Shown: piece by piece, positions 35,888 through 45,609 of the stretch
Layout of the letters: every line of letters begins with the position of its first letter
Numbering within the stretch: position 1 is the first letter of the stretch
From: Vreelandella neptunia
Lineage (GTDB): Bacteria; Pseudomonadota; Gammaproteobacteria; Pseudomonadales; Halomonadaceae
Direction of reading: 5' to 3'
Assembly (NCBI RefSeq): GCF_034479615.1
Contig: NZ_CP140255.1
Location: 2,294,001 to 2,358,000, forward strand
Length of the DNA stretch: 64,000 bases
The notes under the pieces: generated by a model
Database searches by the model: none
Seen by the model: only the letters and a program-made list of their open reading frames with translations
Told to the model about the DNA's origin: nothing
Made by a program: the position numbers and the translations under genes

Positions 35888-36340
35888 TCAGCCAGCAGGA
35901 TGTGGGGGCCAGTCCTGGTCGTTAATGCTATTGGTCCATTCGAGGAAGTCGATTAACGAATTCATGTCTTTTTCGCTAAAATCAAACGCGGGCATTTGAC
36001 GACGCCCTTCGATCCCCAATGGCTGTGCACGAATCCAGGCATTGATACCAGCTCTCGCAGCATCAGGATTCTCGAGCCCCCCGTAGCGTTCCCAGACGTT
36101 ACCCAGTTCAGGAGCGAAGTAAGCCCCCTCTCCCATAATGCTATGGCAGTTGATACACATGTTTTTTTCCCACACTTCTTTGCCATGCTTAACAGAATCC
36201 GTGAGGCCTTCACTGTCCGTGGAGACATTGACCATGTACCAATGACTATGAGCCGTTAGCGCGGCAAATAGCAGGAAGAAGAACAGCGAACCACCGTAGA
36301 AAATATTGCGGGCCGCTGATTTAGTGAGACCATCAGCCAT
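35888..36340 (-). CDS. norC: Nitric oxide reductase cytochrome c subunit
   Basis: 150 residues: one N-terminal membrane anchor (about 12-32, NIFYGGSLFFFLLFAALTA) and a periplasmic c-type heme domain with C-I-N-C-H (about residue 62) and a distal methionine in RQMPAFDFSEKDM. It passes electrons from periplasmic donors to NorB. The promoter region has NsrR and DNR-type sites at 36406 and 36460. Confidence 0.95.
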   Translation of the reverse strand: MADGLTKSAARNIFYGGSLFFFLLFAALTAHSHWYMVNVSTDSEGLTDSVKHGKEVWEKNMCINCHSIMGEGAYFAPELGNVWERYGGLENPDAARAGINAWIRAQPLGIEGRRQMPAFDFSEKDMNSLIDFLEWTNSINDQDWPPHPAG

Positions 36341-36405
36341 AAGCCATACTCCCTTGCTAGTCAGATCCTACCTTCGGCTGGGAAGCCAAAAGGCATGCGT
36401 TTATT

Positions 36406-36428
36406 AAGATGCATATTGTTTACATTTT
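36406..36428. promoter_or_regulatory. NsrR operator upstream of norC
   Basis: AAGATGCATATTG followed by TTTACATTTT: left arm perfect, right arm partial. It is 65 bp before the norC start codon, between it and the DNR-type box. Confidence 0.75.
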
Positions 36429-36459
36429 TAAGATTAGCAGAAGAATCCCTCTAGCAACA

Positions 36460-36473
36460 TTGCCACAGGTCAA
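36460..36473. promoter_or_regulatory. DNR/FNR-type box upstream of norC
   Basis: On the minus strand TTGAC-CTGT-GGCAA, which keeps the TTG...CAA outer bases and the TTGAC left half-site used by NO-responsive DNR/NNR regulators. It is 119 bp before norC. Confidence 0.7.
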
Positions 36474-36736
36474 TTTTTGGCAAGAGCGATACCCTTGGTA
36501 AATTTAAGATTACGAATTAATTCGAGCCAGAACGCAGCTGGGGTTCTTAATAGTACCTAACCACTCTGTGCGATTTTCACCAGGACATAGCCGTTCTAGA
36601 GGTAGGCTGATGCTATGACTTCTCAGATTTCACACGGACATGTACCACTGATGCTGGTATGGGTTGCACACTCTTAAAACAGAGGGAATCAAGCTTCACA
36701 CTTGACAAAATACAAACTAGCCTTAATTCTGAATAT

Positions 36737-36755
36737 AATATCACGACATGATATT
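36737..36755. promoter_or_regulatory. Inverted repeat upstream of the first Yip1-family gene
   Basis: Perfect 7-bp arms AATATCA and TGATATT with 5-bp spacer CGACA, 40 bp before ATG 36796. A closely matching element (AATATCA-CACCA-TGATACA) stands 38 bp before the paralogue at 55471, next to a MarR gene. Confidence 0.75.
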
Positions 36756-36795
36756 TTAAGCTCCCGACGATCACAACTGACTGCGAGGCTAGACA

Positions 36796-37362
36796 ATGAA
36801 CCCTCTAACCATTATTCAACTGCCCTTTACCCATTTAGCGGGATGGAAAGACCTCCAGCAACGCCATCCTTCAATCGCCACTCTGGCTTGGTGCATCGTG
36901 CTGCCCATGTCATTGTTGCCACCCGTGATGCTCTATTATGCCGGTACACACTACGGAGATATCTTCGCTCCAGGCTTCGCCGATCGGCAGTGGCGCTTCA
37001 TCACGACCATTCTATTCCTGGCCGAGCTGCTCACCTTCTTTGTAATGGGCTGGCTAATTCACGCGGTGGTCAATAGCGATCGTGATCTCTCAATTAGCTA
37101 CCACGACGCTTATCTGTTGGCAGCCCTGGCACCTTTGCCACTGTGGTCTGCAGCGATCGCCCTGCTGATCCCCAGCCTGGTGTTCAATGCGCTGGTAGTA
37201 CTGGTGGCACTGGGCATCTCTTGCAGTTTGGTCTACCACGGGCTGCAGGCTCTGTGTAAACGCTCAGCGAATGACGTAACAACGATGTCTGCTACTTACA
37301 CCGTTATGGCCGCCGGGGTGCTGGCATGGGGCTTGCTGATGGCTATTGTCTGGGCTTACTAG
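36796..37362 (+). CDS. Yip1-family membrane protein (copy 1)
   Basis: 188 residues with five hydrophobic helices. The first contains LPPVMLYYAGTHYGD, and the protein ends in a helix with IVWAY. The fold fits the Yip1 family of bacterial inner membrane proteins, whose function is unknown. A close paralogue is at 55471-56037 with the same length, the same neighbouring gene type (DUF488) and the same putative operator. Here it lies between norC and the nos operon. Association with denitrification is inferred from position. Confidence 0.82.
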   Translation: MNPLTIIQLPFTHLAGWKDLQQRHPSIATLAWCIVLPMSLLPPVMLYYAGTHYGDIFAPGFADRQWRFITTILFLAELLTFFVMGWLIHAVVNSDRDLSISYHDAYLLAALAPLPLWSAAIALLIPSLVFNALVVLVALGISCSLVYHGLQALCKRSANDVTTMSATYTVMAAGVLAWGLLMAIVWAY

Positions 37363-37431
37363 GATTCAAGTAGAGTGGAACCGACTCACTAGCTAGGCTT
37401 TAAAGGAAACTCATTTACTTGCGAGATAGCG

Positions 37432-37782
37432 ATGGATATTGAATTAAAGCGAGCCTATGACTCACCTCAAAGCAAAGATGGTTATCGTGTCCTCGTCGAC
37501 GGTATCTGGCCGCGCGGGGTGTCCAAGGAGGAAGCCAAAATCGATGAATGGCGCAAGGAGGTCGCCCCAAGCAGCGAACTACGCAAAGCGTTTCATAATG
37601 GCTCACTCGACTGGAGTGGCTTCCGCCGTCGCTATCTCAAAGAGTTAACCTCTTATCGCGAGTCTCTTCGTGATCTTGCACAACGTGCCAGGAAAGAGCG
37701 AGTTACTCTGGTATTTGCCTCTAAGGAAGAGCGCCGTAACAATGCCGAAGTGCTGCGCCAGTACTTGAACATGTTGAAATAA
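37432..37782 (+). CDS. DUF488 family protein (copy 1)
   Basis: 116 residues with the YeaO-like DUF488 signature: ELKRAYDSPQSKDGYRVLVDGIWPRG, then DEWRKEVAPSSELRKAFH and FRRRYLKEL. It is a soluble cytoplasmic protein of unknown biochemical role. It starts 69 bp after the Yip1-family gene, so the two are probably one operon; the pairing recurs at 55.4-56.5 kb in divergent form. Confidence 0.85.
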   Translation: MDIELKRAYDSPQSKDGYRVLVDGIWPRGVSKEEAKIDEWRKEVAPSSELRKAFHNGSLDWSGFRRRYLKELTSYRESLRDLAQRARKERVTLVFASKEERRNNAEVLRQYLNMLK

Positions 37783-38103
37783 TCCACGCTGTAAAAACAT
37801 TTCTACATCGCCACACCCCTAGCGCCGTGGTGCATAGCCAAGCGTCTGAAATTCGAGTTGAAATCACAATAACGACTGACGTCATCGCCTACCCACTAAG
37901 GGGTAAGCTAATGCTCTGTAGGGGTACGCGAGACTAAAAATGATCCAGATCAACATTAGTCCCCCTTATTTCTTTAAAGTGAACTTCATACCTTTTCTCG
38001 TACTGAGAAATCAGTACCCAGCAACTCGTATACCTCAATAAACCACCTTGCCACGTTGCCGAATTGGTAATTTCAACTCAAAAGATGCATAAGGAATACT
38101 TCA
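37783..38103. other. Intergenic promoter region of the nos operon
   Basis: 321 bases without a supported gene. It holds an FNR/DNR-type box at 37940 and, 50 bases after it, AT-rich promoter-like sequence. No other feature is recognised. Confidence 0.65.
37940..37953. promoter_or_regulatory. FNR/DNR-type box of the nos operon
   Basis: ATGAT-CCAG-ATCAA, nine of ten bases of the TTGAT-N4-ATCAA consensus. It is 150 bp before the cytochrome c gene that begins the nos operon. Confidence 0.82.
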
Positions 38104-38406
38104 ATGAAAACCCTCGCGTCCATACTGCTGCTAGGCGTTATTACTTCTATTTCGGTTACCGCTCATGCAGATGGCGAAGCCACCTATAACCAAGCCTGCA
38201 TGGCTTGCCACATGACGGGCGCTGCAGGTGCTCCCATTCGCGGCAATGCCGAACACTGGGAGCCACGCTTAGAAAAAGGCATGGACACCCTGTACGACCA
38301 CGCGATTAACGGTTTTCAGGCAATGCCGCCGAAAGGAGGCCAATTAGGCTTGAGCGATGACGAAGTGAAAGCTGCCGTCGACCACTTGCTAGAACCGGTT
38401 CTATAA
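38104..38406 (+). CDS. Periplasmic c-type cytochrome (cytochrome c5-like) of the nos operon
   Basis: 100 residues: a signal peptide (about 1-22, cleavage near AHA-DG), one heme site C-M-A-C-H, and a distal methionine in FQAMPPKGG, the cytochrome c5 style. It precedes nosR by 26 bp and is first in the operon, so it is a likely electron donor to NosZ or to the Nos accessory machinery; that role is inferred. Confidence 0.88.
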   Translation: MKTLASILLLGVITSISVTAHADGEATYNQACMACHMTGAAGAPIRGNAEHWEPRLEKGMDTLYDHAINGFQAMPPKGGQLGLSDDEVKAAVDHLLEPVL

Positions 38407-38432
38407 CGCTCTTGACCCGAAAGGAAACCACG

Positions 38433-40580
38433 ATGTCCCCTGTGGCTTGCCCGCGCCGTCTAACCGGCATCTGGATTAGCTTACTGTTGCTCCTAGCGAT
38501 AACACTGCCCGCCCAAGCTATCGAACTGGAGCAGGTACGCGAAGGGTTTCCCACGGCAGAGCGTCTTGAAGCCGCGGATTCACAGTGGCCGGTAAGCCGT
38601 GTACTGGACAGCGATGATGAATTGCGCGGCTACGCTTTTGAGAGTGTGGATGTCGCTCCGATCCCCGCCTACTCGGGCAAACCGGTCAATGTACTGGTGG
38701 GGATTGATCTGGATGGGCAAATTGTACAGGCCGACGTCCTCAGTCATTCAGAGCCGATCATGCTGGTGGGCATTCCCGAATCGAAGCTAAATAGCTTCGC
38801 CGATGAGCACGAATCGGCCCACGTCAATGACAGGCTCAGGGTCGGCGACAATCTTGACGCTATCTCTGGTGCGACGGTGACCGTCATCGTCGTCAGCGAC
38901 ACCATCATGCGCAGCGCCAGGCAAGTGGCCGCTGAACAGCAGCTTATTGCCGACCCCTCCCAGACACCACCGGCACGCGTTCGAGAAGACGTTTTCGCCC
39001 CTGCCAACTGGGATGAACTGACCGGCGACGGCACCATTCGCCGTTTGCAACTGACCCATGGCGAGGTCGATGCGAGCTTTATAGGTACGCCCGCCGAAGA
39101 TTACCTGCGCTCGCCACAGCCCGCCGATAAAACCTTTATCGAGCTGTTTTACACCTACCTCAACCCACCAACCGCTGGCCGCAACCTGCTCGGCGATACT
39201 GGCTATGATCAACTAATGGTCGAGCTGAAGGATGGCGAGCACGCTATTGCCGTCATGGGGCGTGGTGACTACTCATTCAAGGGTTCAGGGTATGTGCGCG
39301 GCGGCATCTTCGATCGCATCGAGCTTTCACAGGGCAGCACTCGGGTCAGCTTTCATGATCGCGATCACATCCGCCTGGGTGATCTGGCCCTCGAAGGCGC
39401 GCCCACACTGGCCGAGCGAGACATCTTCATCGTCCGCGAAGAGGCGGGCTTCGACCCCGGACAACCGTGGCAGCTGGAATTACTGGTTCGCCGCTCTTCT
39501 GGCCCCTTGGATACCGAGTTCAGCCGCTTTAGCGCCGACTACAGTGTTCCCGAGGCCTATATAGAACGGCCTGAGCCACCGGTGGAAGAGCCTATCTGGG
39601 TACAGGTTTGGCGCGACAAGGCTTTCCAGATCGCTGTGCTATCCGCCGGATTATTGGTGCTCACTGGCATCATGCTGTTCCAGGATGTGCTGGCGCGCCA
39701 CCCGCGTGTACTGAACCCACTGCGTCTGGGTTTCAAGATATACACCTTAGTATTTATCGGCTGGTACTCGCTGGCCCAGCTATCAGTCGTCAATATCCTT
39801 ACCTTCACCAACTCGCTGATAAGCGGTTTTAGCTGGTCCTCATTTTTGATCGACCCAATGCTATTTATTCTCTGGTCGTTCGTGGCGGTGAGCCTGCTGC
39901 TGTGGGGCCGCGGAGTTTTCTGCGGCTGGCTGTGCCCATTCGGCGCTTTACAAGACCTAGTCAACCAGGTCGCTCGCAAACTAAACGTTAAGCAGATCGA
40001 GGTGCCCTTCGGGCTCCATGAGCGCCTATGGGCGATTAAATACATCATTCTGCTGGCCTTGTTCGCAGTCTCGCTACATTCGCTTGGCACCGCGGAACGC
40101 TACGCCGAAGTGGAGCCGTTCAAGACCGCAATCACCCTGCGTTTCCAACGTGACTGGGCCTTCGTTATTTATGCTCTTGGACTGGTGGCGATTTCTGCCT
40201 TCAACCACAAATTCTACTGCCGCTATCTGTGCCCTTTAGGTGCCGGGTTGGCTATTCCTTCGCGTTTACGCCTGTTCGACTGGCTCAAGCGCCACCGCGG
40301 TAGCTGCGGTACCCCGTGCCAAATCTGTGCCAATGAATGCGAAGTGGCCGCTATACACCCGGACGGCCGCATCAATGCCAATGAGTGCCACTACTGTCTC
40401 GACTGCCAAGTGACCTACCACGACGACCAGCGTTGCCCGCCCATGGTCAAGCGCCGCAAGCGCTATGAAAAGGCGGCCAATATGTCATCGCGCGGTAATA
40501 GCGTTGAGACCCAACGGGATACCGGCGCCAGCGGCAAACAGGCCGCATGGCAACGCATCCCTCTTCACCAGCAAGACTGA
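38433..40580 (+). CDS. nosR: Nitrous oxide reductase regulatory/electron transfer flavoprotein NosR
   Basis: 715 residues from ATG 38433 (AAGGA eight bases upstream). Order: signal peptide (about 1-32), periplasmic FMN-binding domain with DAISGATVT as the covalent flavin site, several membrane helices with [13 protein letters not shown] and [10 protein letters not shown] motifs, and a cytoplasmic C-terminus with two 4Fe-4S groups ([20 protein letters not shown]). NosR supplies electrons to NosZ and is needed for its activity. nosZ follows. Confidence 0.95.
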   Translation: MSPVACPRRLTGIWISLLLLLAITLPAQAIELEQVREGFPTAERLEAADSQWPVSRVLDSDDELRGYAFESVDVAPIPAYSGKPVNVLVGIDLDGQIVQADVLSHSEPIMLVGIPESKLNSFADEHESAHVNDRLRVGDNLDAISGATVTVIVVSDTIMRSARQVAAEQQLIADPSQTPPARVREDVFAPANWDELTGDGTIRRLQLTHGEVDASFIGTPAEDYLRSPQPADKTFIELFYTYLNPPTAGRNLLGDTGYDQLMVELKDGEHAIAVMGRGDYSFKGSGYVRGGIFDRIELSQGSTRVSFHDRDHIRLGDLALEGAPTLAERDIFIVREEAGFDPGQPWQLELLVRRSSGPLDTEFSRFSADYSVPEAYIERPEPPVEEPIWVQVWRDKAFQIAVLSAGLLVLTGIMLFQDVLARHPRVLNPLRLGFKIYTLVFIGWYSLAQLSVVNILTFTNSLISGFSWSSFLIDPMLFILWSFVAVSLLLWGRGVFCGWLCPFGALQDLVNQVARKLNVKQIEVPFGLHERLWAIKYIILLALFAVSLHSLGTAERYAEVEPFKTAITLRFQRDWAFVIYALGLVAISAFNHKFYCRYLCPLGAGLAIPSRLRLFDWLKRHRGSCGTPCQICANECEVAAIHPDGRINANECHYCLDCQVTYHDDQRCPPMVKRRKRYEKAANMSSRGNSVETQRDTGASGKQAAWQRIPLHQQD

Positions 40581-40597
40581 TCTCAGGGGAATCAAGC

Positions 40598-42475
40598 ATG
40601 AGCGATAAAAAAGACCATATTCAGGATATCGGCCGTCGCCATTTCTTGCGCAATACCGCCGTCACCGGAGTTGCCGGGGCGGGCCTGGCCAGTGGTTTTG
40701 GCGCAGGTGCGTTACTCAATAGCCGTCAAGTTCAGGCCGCCGGCGCCAACGGTATCGACGTTGCGCCCGGCGAACTCGACGATTACTACGGCTTCTGGAG
40801 CGGCGGCCACTCGGGTGAGGTTCGGGTGCTCGGTGTTCCTTCAATGCGCGAACTGATGCGCATCCCGGTGTTCAACGTGGATAGCGCCTCTGGCTGGGGG
40901 ATCAGCAACGAGTCGAAGCGGATACTCGGCGAGTCGAGCCATTTTCTCAACGGTGACTGCCACCACCCCCATATTTCCATGACCGACGGCAGCTACGACG
41001 GCAAGTACCTATTTATCAACGACAAGGCTAACACCCGCGTTGCGCGCATTCGTCTCGATATCATGAAGACGGACAAGGTCACCACCATCCCCAACGTCCA
41101 GGCGATTCACGGTTTGCGCCTGCAGAAGGTGCCTTACACCAAGTACGTCTTCGCCAATGCCGAACTGCCGATCCCCCAGATCAATGACGGCCGCGACCTG
41201 GAGAACCCCGACAACTACTTCACTATGTTCAACGCTCTCGATGCCGAAAGCATGGACGTGGCCTGGCAGGTGATCGTCGATGGCAACCTTGATAACACCG
41301 ATGCCGACTACACCGGGCGTTTCGTCGCCTCTACCTGCTACAACTCAGAAAAGGGCATGACTCTGACCGAGACCATGCGCAACGAGCGCGACTGGGTTGT
41401 GGTATTCGACGTTGAAGCGATTGAAGCCGCCGTGGCGGCCGGGAACTACAAGACACTGGGTGAATCAAGCGTACCGGTACTGGATGGGCGCAAGGGCTCG
41501 CAACTGACACGTTACATCCCGATCCCCAAGAACCCCCATGGCGTGAATACCTCACCGGATGGCAAATATTTCATCGCCAACGGCAAGCTATCCCCCACTT
41601 GCTCAATCATCGCCATCGACAAGTTGCCTGAGCTGTTCGACGACAGTATCGAACCGCGCGATACCATTGTGGGTGAACCTGAACTGGGCCTGGGCCCGCT
41701 TCACACCACCTACGATGGCCGGGGCAACGCCTATACCACGCTGTTCATCGATAGCCAGGTAGCCAAGTGGAACATTGAGGATGCCATTCGCCACTACAAT
41801 GGCGAAGACGTCAACTACCTGCGTCAGAAGCTCGATGTCCACTACCAGCCTGGGCATAACCACGCCAGTCTCACCGAATCCCGCGATGCCGACGGCAAGT
41901 GGCTGGTAGTGCTGTCGAAGTTTTCCAAAGACCGTTTCCTGCCGGTAGGCCCTCTGCATCCCGAAAACGATCAGTTGATCGACATCTCCGGGGAAGAAAT
42001 GAAACTGGTGCATGACGGCCCCACTTATGCCGAGCCTCACGACTGTATTCTGGTACGCGCCGACCAGATCAACCCAAGCCGAGTATGGACACGAGACGAC
42101 CCCTTCTTCGCCGAGACCGTGGCCATGGCCGAGGCAGACGGCGTCAACCTGGAGGGCGAAAGCAAGGTAATCCGCGATGGCAATAAAGTACGCGTGTACA
42201 TGACCTCCATCGCACCGCAATTTGGCCTGACCGAATTCAAGGTCAAACAGGGCGATGAGGTGACCGTGGTCATCACCAACCTTGACCAGGTCGAGGATCT
42301 GACCCACGGCTTCTGCATGGTCAACCACGGTGTGCAGATGGAGATCAGCCCCCAGCAGACCGCTAGCGTCACCTTCACCGCCGACAAGGCCGGGGTGCAC
42401 TGGTACTACTGCAACTGGTTCTGCCACGCGATGCATATGGAAATGACTGGTCGCATGCTAGTCGAACCCGCCTGA
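40598..42475 (+). CDS. nosZ: Nitrous oxide reductase
   Basis: 625 residues. The N-terminus has a twin-arginine signal ([13 protein letters not shown]), so this is the clade I, Tat-exported type. The beta-propeller domain binding the CuZ cluster includes [20 protein letters not shown] and [11 protein letters not shown] histidines, and the C-terminal cupredoxin domain has CuA ligands C605, W607, C609, H613 and M616 ([12 protein letters not shown]). It reduces N2O to N2 in the periplasm. ATG 40598 is chosen because the Tat motif starts 13 residues later. Confidence 0.97.
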   Translation: MSDKKDHIQDIGRRHFLRNTAVTGVAGAGLASGFGAGALLNSRQVQAAGANGIDVAPGELDDYYGFWSGGHSGEVRVLGVPSMRELMRIPVFNVDSASGWGISNESKRILGESSHFLNGDCHHPHISMTDGSYDGKYLFINDKANTRVARIRLDIMKTDKVTTIPNVQAIHGLRLQKVPYTKYVFANAELPIPQINDGRDLENPDNYFTMFNALDAESMDVAWQVIVDGNLDNTDADYTGRFVASTCYNSEKGMTLTETMRNERDWVVVFDVEAIEAAVAAGNYKTLGESSVPVLDGRKGSQLTRYIPIPKNPHGVNTSPDGKYFIANGKLSPTCSIIAIDKLPELFDDSIEPRDTIVGEPELGLGPLHTTYDGRGNAYTTLFIDSQVAKWNIEDAIRHYNGEDVNYLRQKLDVHYQPGHNHASLTESRDADGKWLVVLSKFSKDRFLPVGPLHPENDQLIDISGEEMKLVHDGPTYAEPHDCILVRADQINPSRVWTRDDPFFAETVAMAEADGVNLEGESKVIRDGNKVRVYMTSIAPQFGLTEFKVKQGDEVTVVITNLDQVEDLTHGFCMVNHGVQMEISPQQTASVTFTADKAGVHWYYCNWFCHAMHMEMTGRMLVEPA

Positions 42476-42484
42476 CGACAACAC

Positions 42485-42507
42485 GCGGGCCGATTCCTTC
42501 GGCCCGC
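42485..42507 (+). terminator. Intercistronic hairpin between nosZ and nosD
   Basis: Perfect 9-bp stem GCGGGCCGA / TCGGCCCGC with a 5-base loop, 9 bases after the nosZ stop and before the nosD ribosome binding site. Without a T-tract it probably stabilises the nosZ message or attenuates the downstream genes. Confidence 0.65.
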
Positions 42508-42521
42508 TGCGGGAGAACACC

Positions 42522-43820
42522 ATGAGACGACACCCTGGCTATTTAGGTTGCCTACTGGCGCTGCTATGGCTTTTTTGGCTGCCTAGCGGGGTTTATGCCG
42601 CCAACTGGCTCGCCACGCCTGGTGAGCCTTTACAGCCGTTGATCGAACAGACGACCGACGGCGATCAATTGCTGCTGCCTGCAGGACGCTACCCCGGGCG
42701 TGTGGTTATTGACCGCACGCTGCATATTAGGGGCGAGTTGCAAGCCATCCTCGATGCAGGAGGCCAAGGCCATGCGGTGGTTCTGGCAGCTCCCGACATT
42801 ATATTTGAAGGTGTCCGCATTGAAGACTGGGGGGATAACCTGACAAAACTGGAGGCCGCTATTTTTGTCGAGCCCAGCGCTCACGGTAGTACCATCCGCA
42901 ATAACCAGCTAAACGGGCCTGGCTTCGGCATCTGGCTCGATGCTGTCAATAACGTCAGTGTGATAGGCAATACCATTCGTGGCGATACCCGACTGCGCTC
43001 TCAGGATCGCGGCAACGGCATTCACCTTTATAACGTTAGTGACTCAATTATTGAATCCAACGATGTTGCGCAGACTCGCGACGGCATCTATCTCGACAGC
43101 AGCCGCCACAACGTGCTGCGCGACAACACCCTGCATGACCTGCGCTATGGCGTGCACTACATGTACTCCTTCGACAATCGTCTTGAAGGCAACCTGACCC
43201 AACGAACCCGAACCGGCTACGCCCTGATGCAATCCAAACGCCTGGAAGTCGTTGATAACCGTTCGGAAGCAGACGACAACTACGGCATTTTGATGAACAA
43301 CATCACCGACTCCCTATTGAGCGGCAACCGAGTCGAAGGCGTCACCCAGCCCCTGGGGGCAGATGGCGAGGGGCGTCTAGCGGGCGGCGACGGCAAGGCA
43401 CTGTTCGTTTACAACTCGCAGTTCAATCGTATCGAGAATAATCGTTTCGCAGCCAGCGACATCGGCATCCACCTCACCGCCGGTTCAGAGGATAACCAAA
43501 TGGCGGGCAACGCCTTCATCGCTAATAAGCAGCAAGTCATGTATGTCGCCACCCGTGAGCAGGATTGGTCGGGCAATTACTGGAGCGACTACCTGGGCTG
43601 GGATCTTGACGATAACGGTGTCGGCGACACCGCCCATGAACCCAACGACGCCATGGATCATCTTCTCTGGCGCCACCCCTCCGCGCGCCTGTTGATGCAA
43701 AGCCCTGCGGTGTTGGCACTGCGCTGGGTGCAACGTCAGTTCCCGGTGTTTCGTCCCCCGGGGGTCAGAGACAGCGCGCCCTTGATGAGCGAGCCCGGCC
43801 GAGAAGGAAATGCTCCATGA
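42522..43820 (+). CDS. nosD: Copper-sulfur site maturation protein NosD
   Basis: 432 residues with a signal peptide (about 1-26, ending VYAAN) and a right-handed parallel beta-helix made of repeats such as IRNNQLNGPGFGIWLD and DGIYLDSSRHNVLRDN. NosD is the periplasmic partner of the NosFY ABC transporter in assembling the CuZ centre of NosZ. Overlaps nosF by 4 bp. GGGAG precedes ATG. Confidence 0.93.
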   Translation: MRRHPGYLGCLLALLWLFWLPSGVYAANWLATPGEPLQPLIEQTTDGDQLLLPAGRYPGRVVIDRTLHIRGELQAILDAGGQGHAVVLAAPDIIFEGVRIEDWGDNLTKLEAAIFVEPSAHGSTIRNNQLNGPGFGIWLDAVNNVSVIGNTIRGDTRLRSQDRGNGIHLYNVSDSIIESNDVAQTRDGIYLDSSRHNVLRDNTLHDLRYGVHYMYSFDNRLEGNLTQRTRTGYALMQSKRLEVVDNRSEADDNYGILMNNITDSLLSGNRVEGVTQPLGADGEGRLAGGDGKALFVYNSQFNRIENNRFAASDIGIHLTAGSEDNQMAGNAFIANKQQVMYVATREQDWSGNYWSDYLGWDLDDNGVGDTAHEPNDAMDHLLWRHPSARLLMQSPAVLALRWVQRQFPVFRPPGVRDSAPLMSEPGREGNAP

Positions 43821-44749
43821 ACCCAGTAATAGAACTACAGCGAGTTACCAAGCGTCACGGGGCGCTGGTGCGACTAGCTGAAATGGATCTCACCATCAAA
43901 GAAGGCGAGATGCTCGCCCTGCTGGGGCATAATGGCGCGGGCAAGACGACCATCATGAAACTCATACTGGGCTTAATTGCGCCCAGCTCGGGCCACGTTG
44001 ACGTCCTCGGTAGCGCTCCTGACGGGCCACATGCCGAACGCCTACGGCGTCAGTTGGGCTATCTACCTGAAAACGTCACCTTCTACGAACAGCTCACCGG
44101 GCGTGAAGTGCTCACCTATTTCGCTCGTTTAAAGCGCGCTGACCGCCATCAGGTAACGGTTCTGCTTGAGCGTGTGGGCCTGGTCGAAGCCGCCGACCGT
44201 CGCGTTAAAACTTACTCCAAGGGCATGCGCCAGCGCCTTGGCCTGGCCCAGGCTTTATTAGGGTCTCCCCGGCTATTGTTGCTGGATGAACCCACCACCG
44301 GTCTTGACCCCGCTGCCACCCGCGATTTTTATCAAGCGGTAAAAGCCCTACGCGACAACGGTTGTACCGTGCTGCTCTCTTCCCATGTACTGCCGGGCAT
44401 CGAACCCTATATCGACCGCGCCTTGATCCTAGGCAAAGGGCGACGCCTGGCCCTGGGCAGCCTTAAACAGCTGCGTGAAGAAGCACAGCTACCACTCACG
44501 TTTCGTATCCACGGCACATTGCGGGCCATGCAGTCTCAGCTCTGGAAAGCCATGTCCCTTGAGCCTATCCCAATCAATGAGCGATGTGTTGAGGTCAACG
44601 TGCCCGCGGAAAATAAAATGCAGGTACTACGTCAATTAACCGCCATGCCGAATATCGACGACATCGAGTTATCACCACCCACCCTTGAGCATCTCTACAC
44701 GCATTTTTCTACTCGCCCCGCCTCACTGACGCTAGGAGCCAGCGCATGA
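43817..44749 (+). CDS. nosF: ABC transporter ATP-binding protein NosF
   Basis: 310 residues. Walker A GHNGAGKTT, ABC signature YSKGMRQRLGLAQ, Walker B LLLLDEPTTGLDP and the switch His in LLSSHVLPG. Part of NosDFY, which supplies sulfur to the copper centre of N2O reductase. Overlaps nosD and nosY by 4 bp each. Confidence 0.95.
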   Translation: MNPVIELQRVTKRHGALVRLAEMDLTIKEGEMLALLGHNGAGKTTIMKLILGLIAPSSGHVDVLGSAPDGPHAERLRRQLGYLPENVTFYEQLTGREVLTYFARLKRADRHQVTVLLERVGLVEAADRRVKTYSKGMRQRLGLAQALLGSPRLLLLDEPTTGLDPAATRDFYQAVKALRDNGCTVLLSSHVLPGIEPYIDRALILGKGRRLALGSLKQLREEAQLPLTFRIHGTLRAMQSQLWKAMSLEPIPINERCVEVNVPAENKMQVLRQLTAMPNIDDIELSPPTLEHLYTHFSTRPASLTLGASA

Positions 44750-45570
44750 AGGCCATGTTCATCGTCGCCGCCAAAGAGTTCCAGGATGGCCTGCGCAATC
44801 GCTGGGTACTGGCGATCACCGTGATCCTTGCCGTTCTGGCAATGGGTATTGCCTACTTTGGTGCCGCTGCGAGCGGCGGTCTTGGTTTTACTTCACTGGC
44901 CACCACCCTGGTCAGTTTATCAACTCTAGCCGTTTTTCTGATCCCCTTAATCGCGCTGATGCTCGCCTACGACGCCGTTGTCGGTGAGCAGGAGGCCGGC
45001 ACGCTACTACTGCTACTCACCTACCCTATAAGTCGTTCGGCGCTGCTGTTTGGTAAGTTCTTCGGCCATGGGATGATTCTGGCCGTCGCTACGCTACTCG
45101 GTTTTGGTATCGCAGGTATGGTTATCGCGTTGGGCGCTGAAGGCGTACCGCTTAGCGAGCTAAGCGTCGGCTTAGCTCGCTTGATCGCCAGCAGTGTGCT
45201 TTTGGGCTGGGTGTTTTTGGCCTTTGCCTACCTGATCAGCGTAACGGTCAGCGAAAAGGCACGGGCCGCCGGGCTGGCATTGGGGGTGTGGTTTCTGTTC
45301 GTGCTGGTATTTGATCTAGTACTGCTGGCCCTACTGGTTGGCGTCAAGCAGGGGGGCGATTGGCTCCCCTACCTGATGCTGCTCAATCCCACCGACAGTT
45401 TTCGCTTGATCAACCTGTCGGGCTTCGATAGCACACAGCTAGAAAGCGGTATCGCGGCTATCGCACAGCAAGGCGCGTTCCATTCTGCCTGGCCGCCCCT
45501 GTCAATGCTGGTTTGGGTCGTAGTGCCCCTGCTATTGGCCGTCCGTCGCTTCCACCGTCATACCGCTTAA
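44746..45570 (+). CDS. nosY: ABC transporter permease NosY
   Basis: 274 residues with six hydrophobic helices and the ABC-2 permease motif EQEAGTLLLLLTYPISR. Membrane component of NosDFY. Overlaps the nosF stop (ATGA). Confidence 0.93.
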   Translation: MKAMFIVAAKEFQDGLRNRWVLAITVILAVLAMGIAYFGAAASGGLGFTSLATTLVSLSTLAVFLIPLIALMLAYDAVVGEQEAGTLLLLLTYPISRSALLFGKFFGHGMILAVATLLGFGIAGMVIALGAEGVPLSELSVGLARLIASSVLLGWVFLAFAYLISVTVSEKARAAGLALGVWFLFVLVFDLVLLALLVGVKQGGDWLPYLMLLNPTDSFRLINLSGFDSTQLESGIAAIAQQGAFHSAWPPLSMLVWVVVPLLLAVRRFHRHTA

Positions 45571-45609
45571 CATCATCTCTTAACATCATTTTATTAACGA
45601 GGATTGACC

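Larger units (their letters stand above)
36341..36795. other. Intergenic control region norC / Yip1-family gene
   Basis: 455 bases without a gene I can support. The left half holds the norC promoter with NsrR and DNR-type sites; the right end holds an inverted repeat at 36737. Nothing else stands out between 36474 and 36736. Confidence 0.7.
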
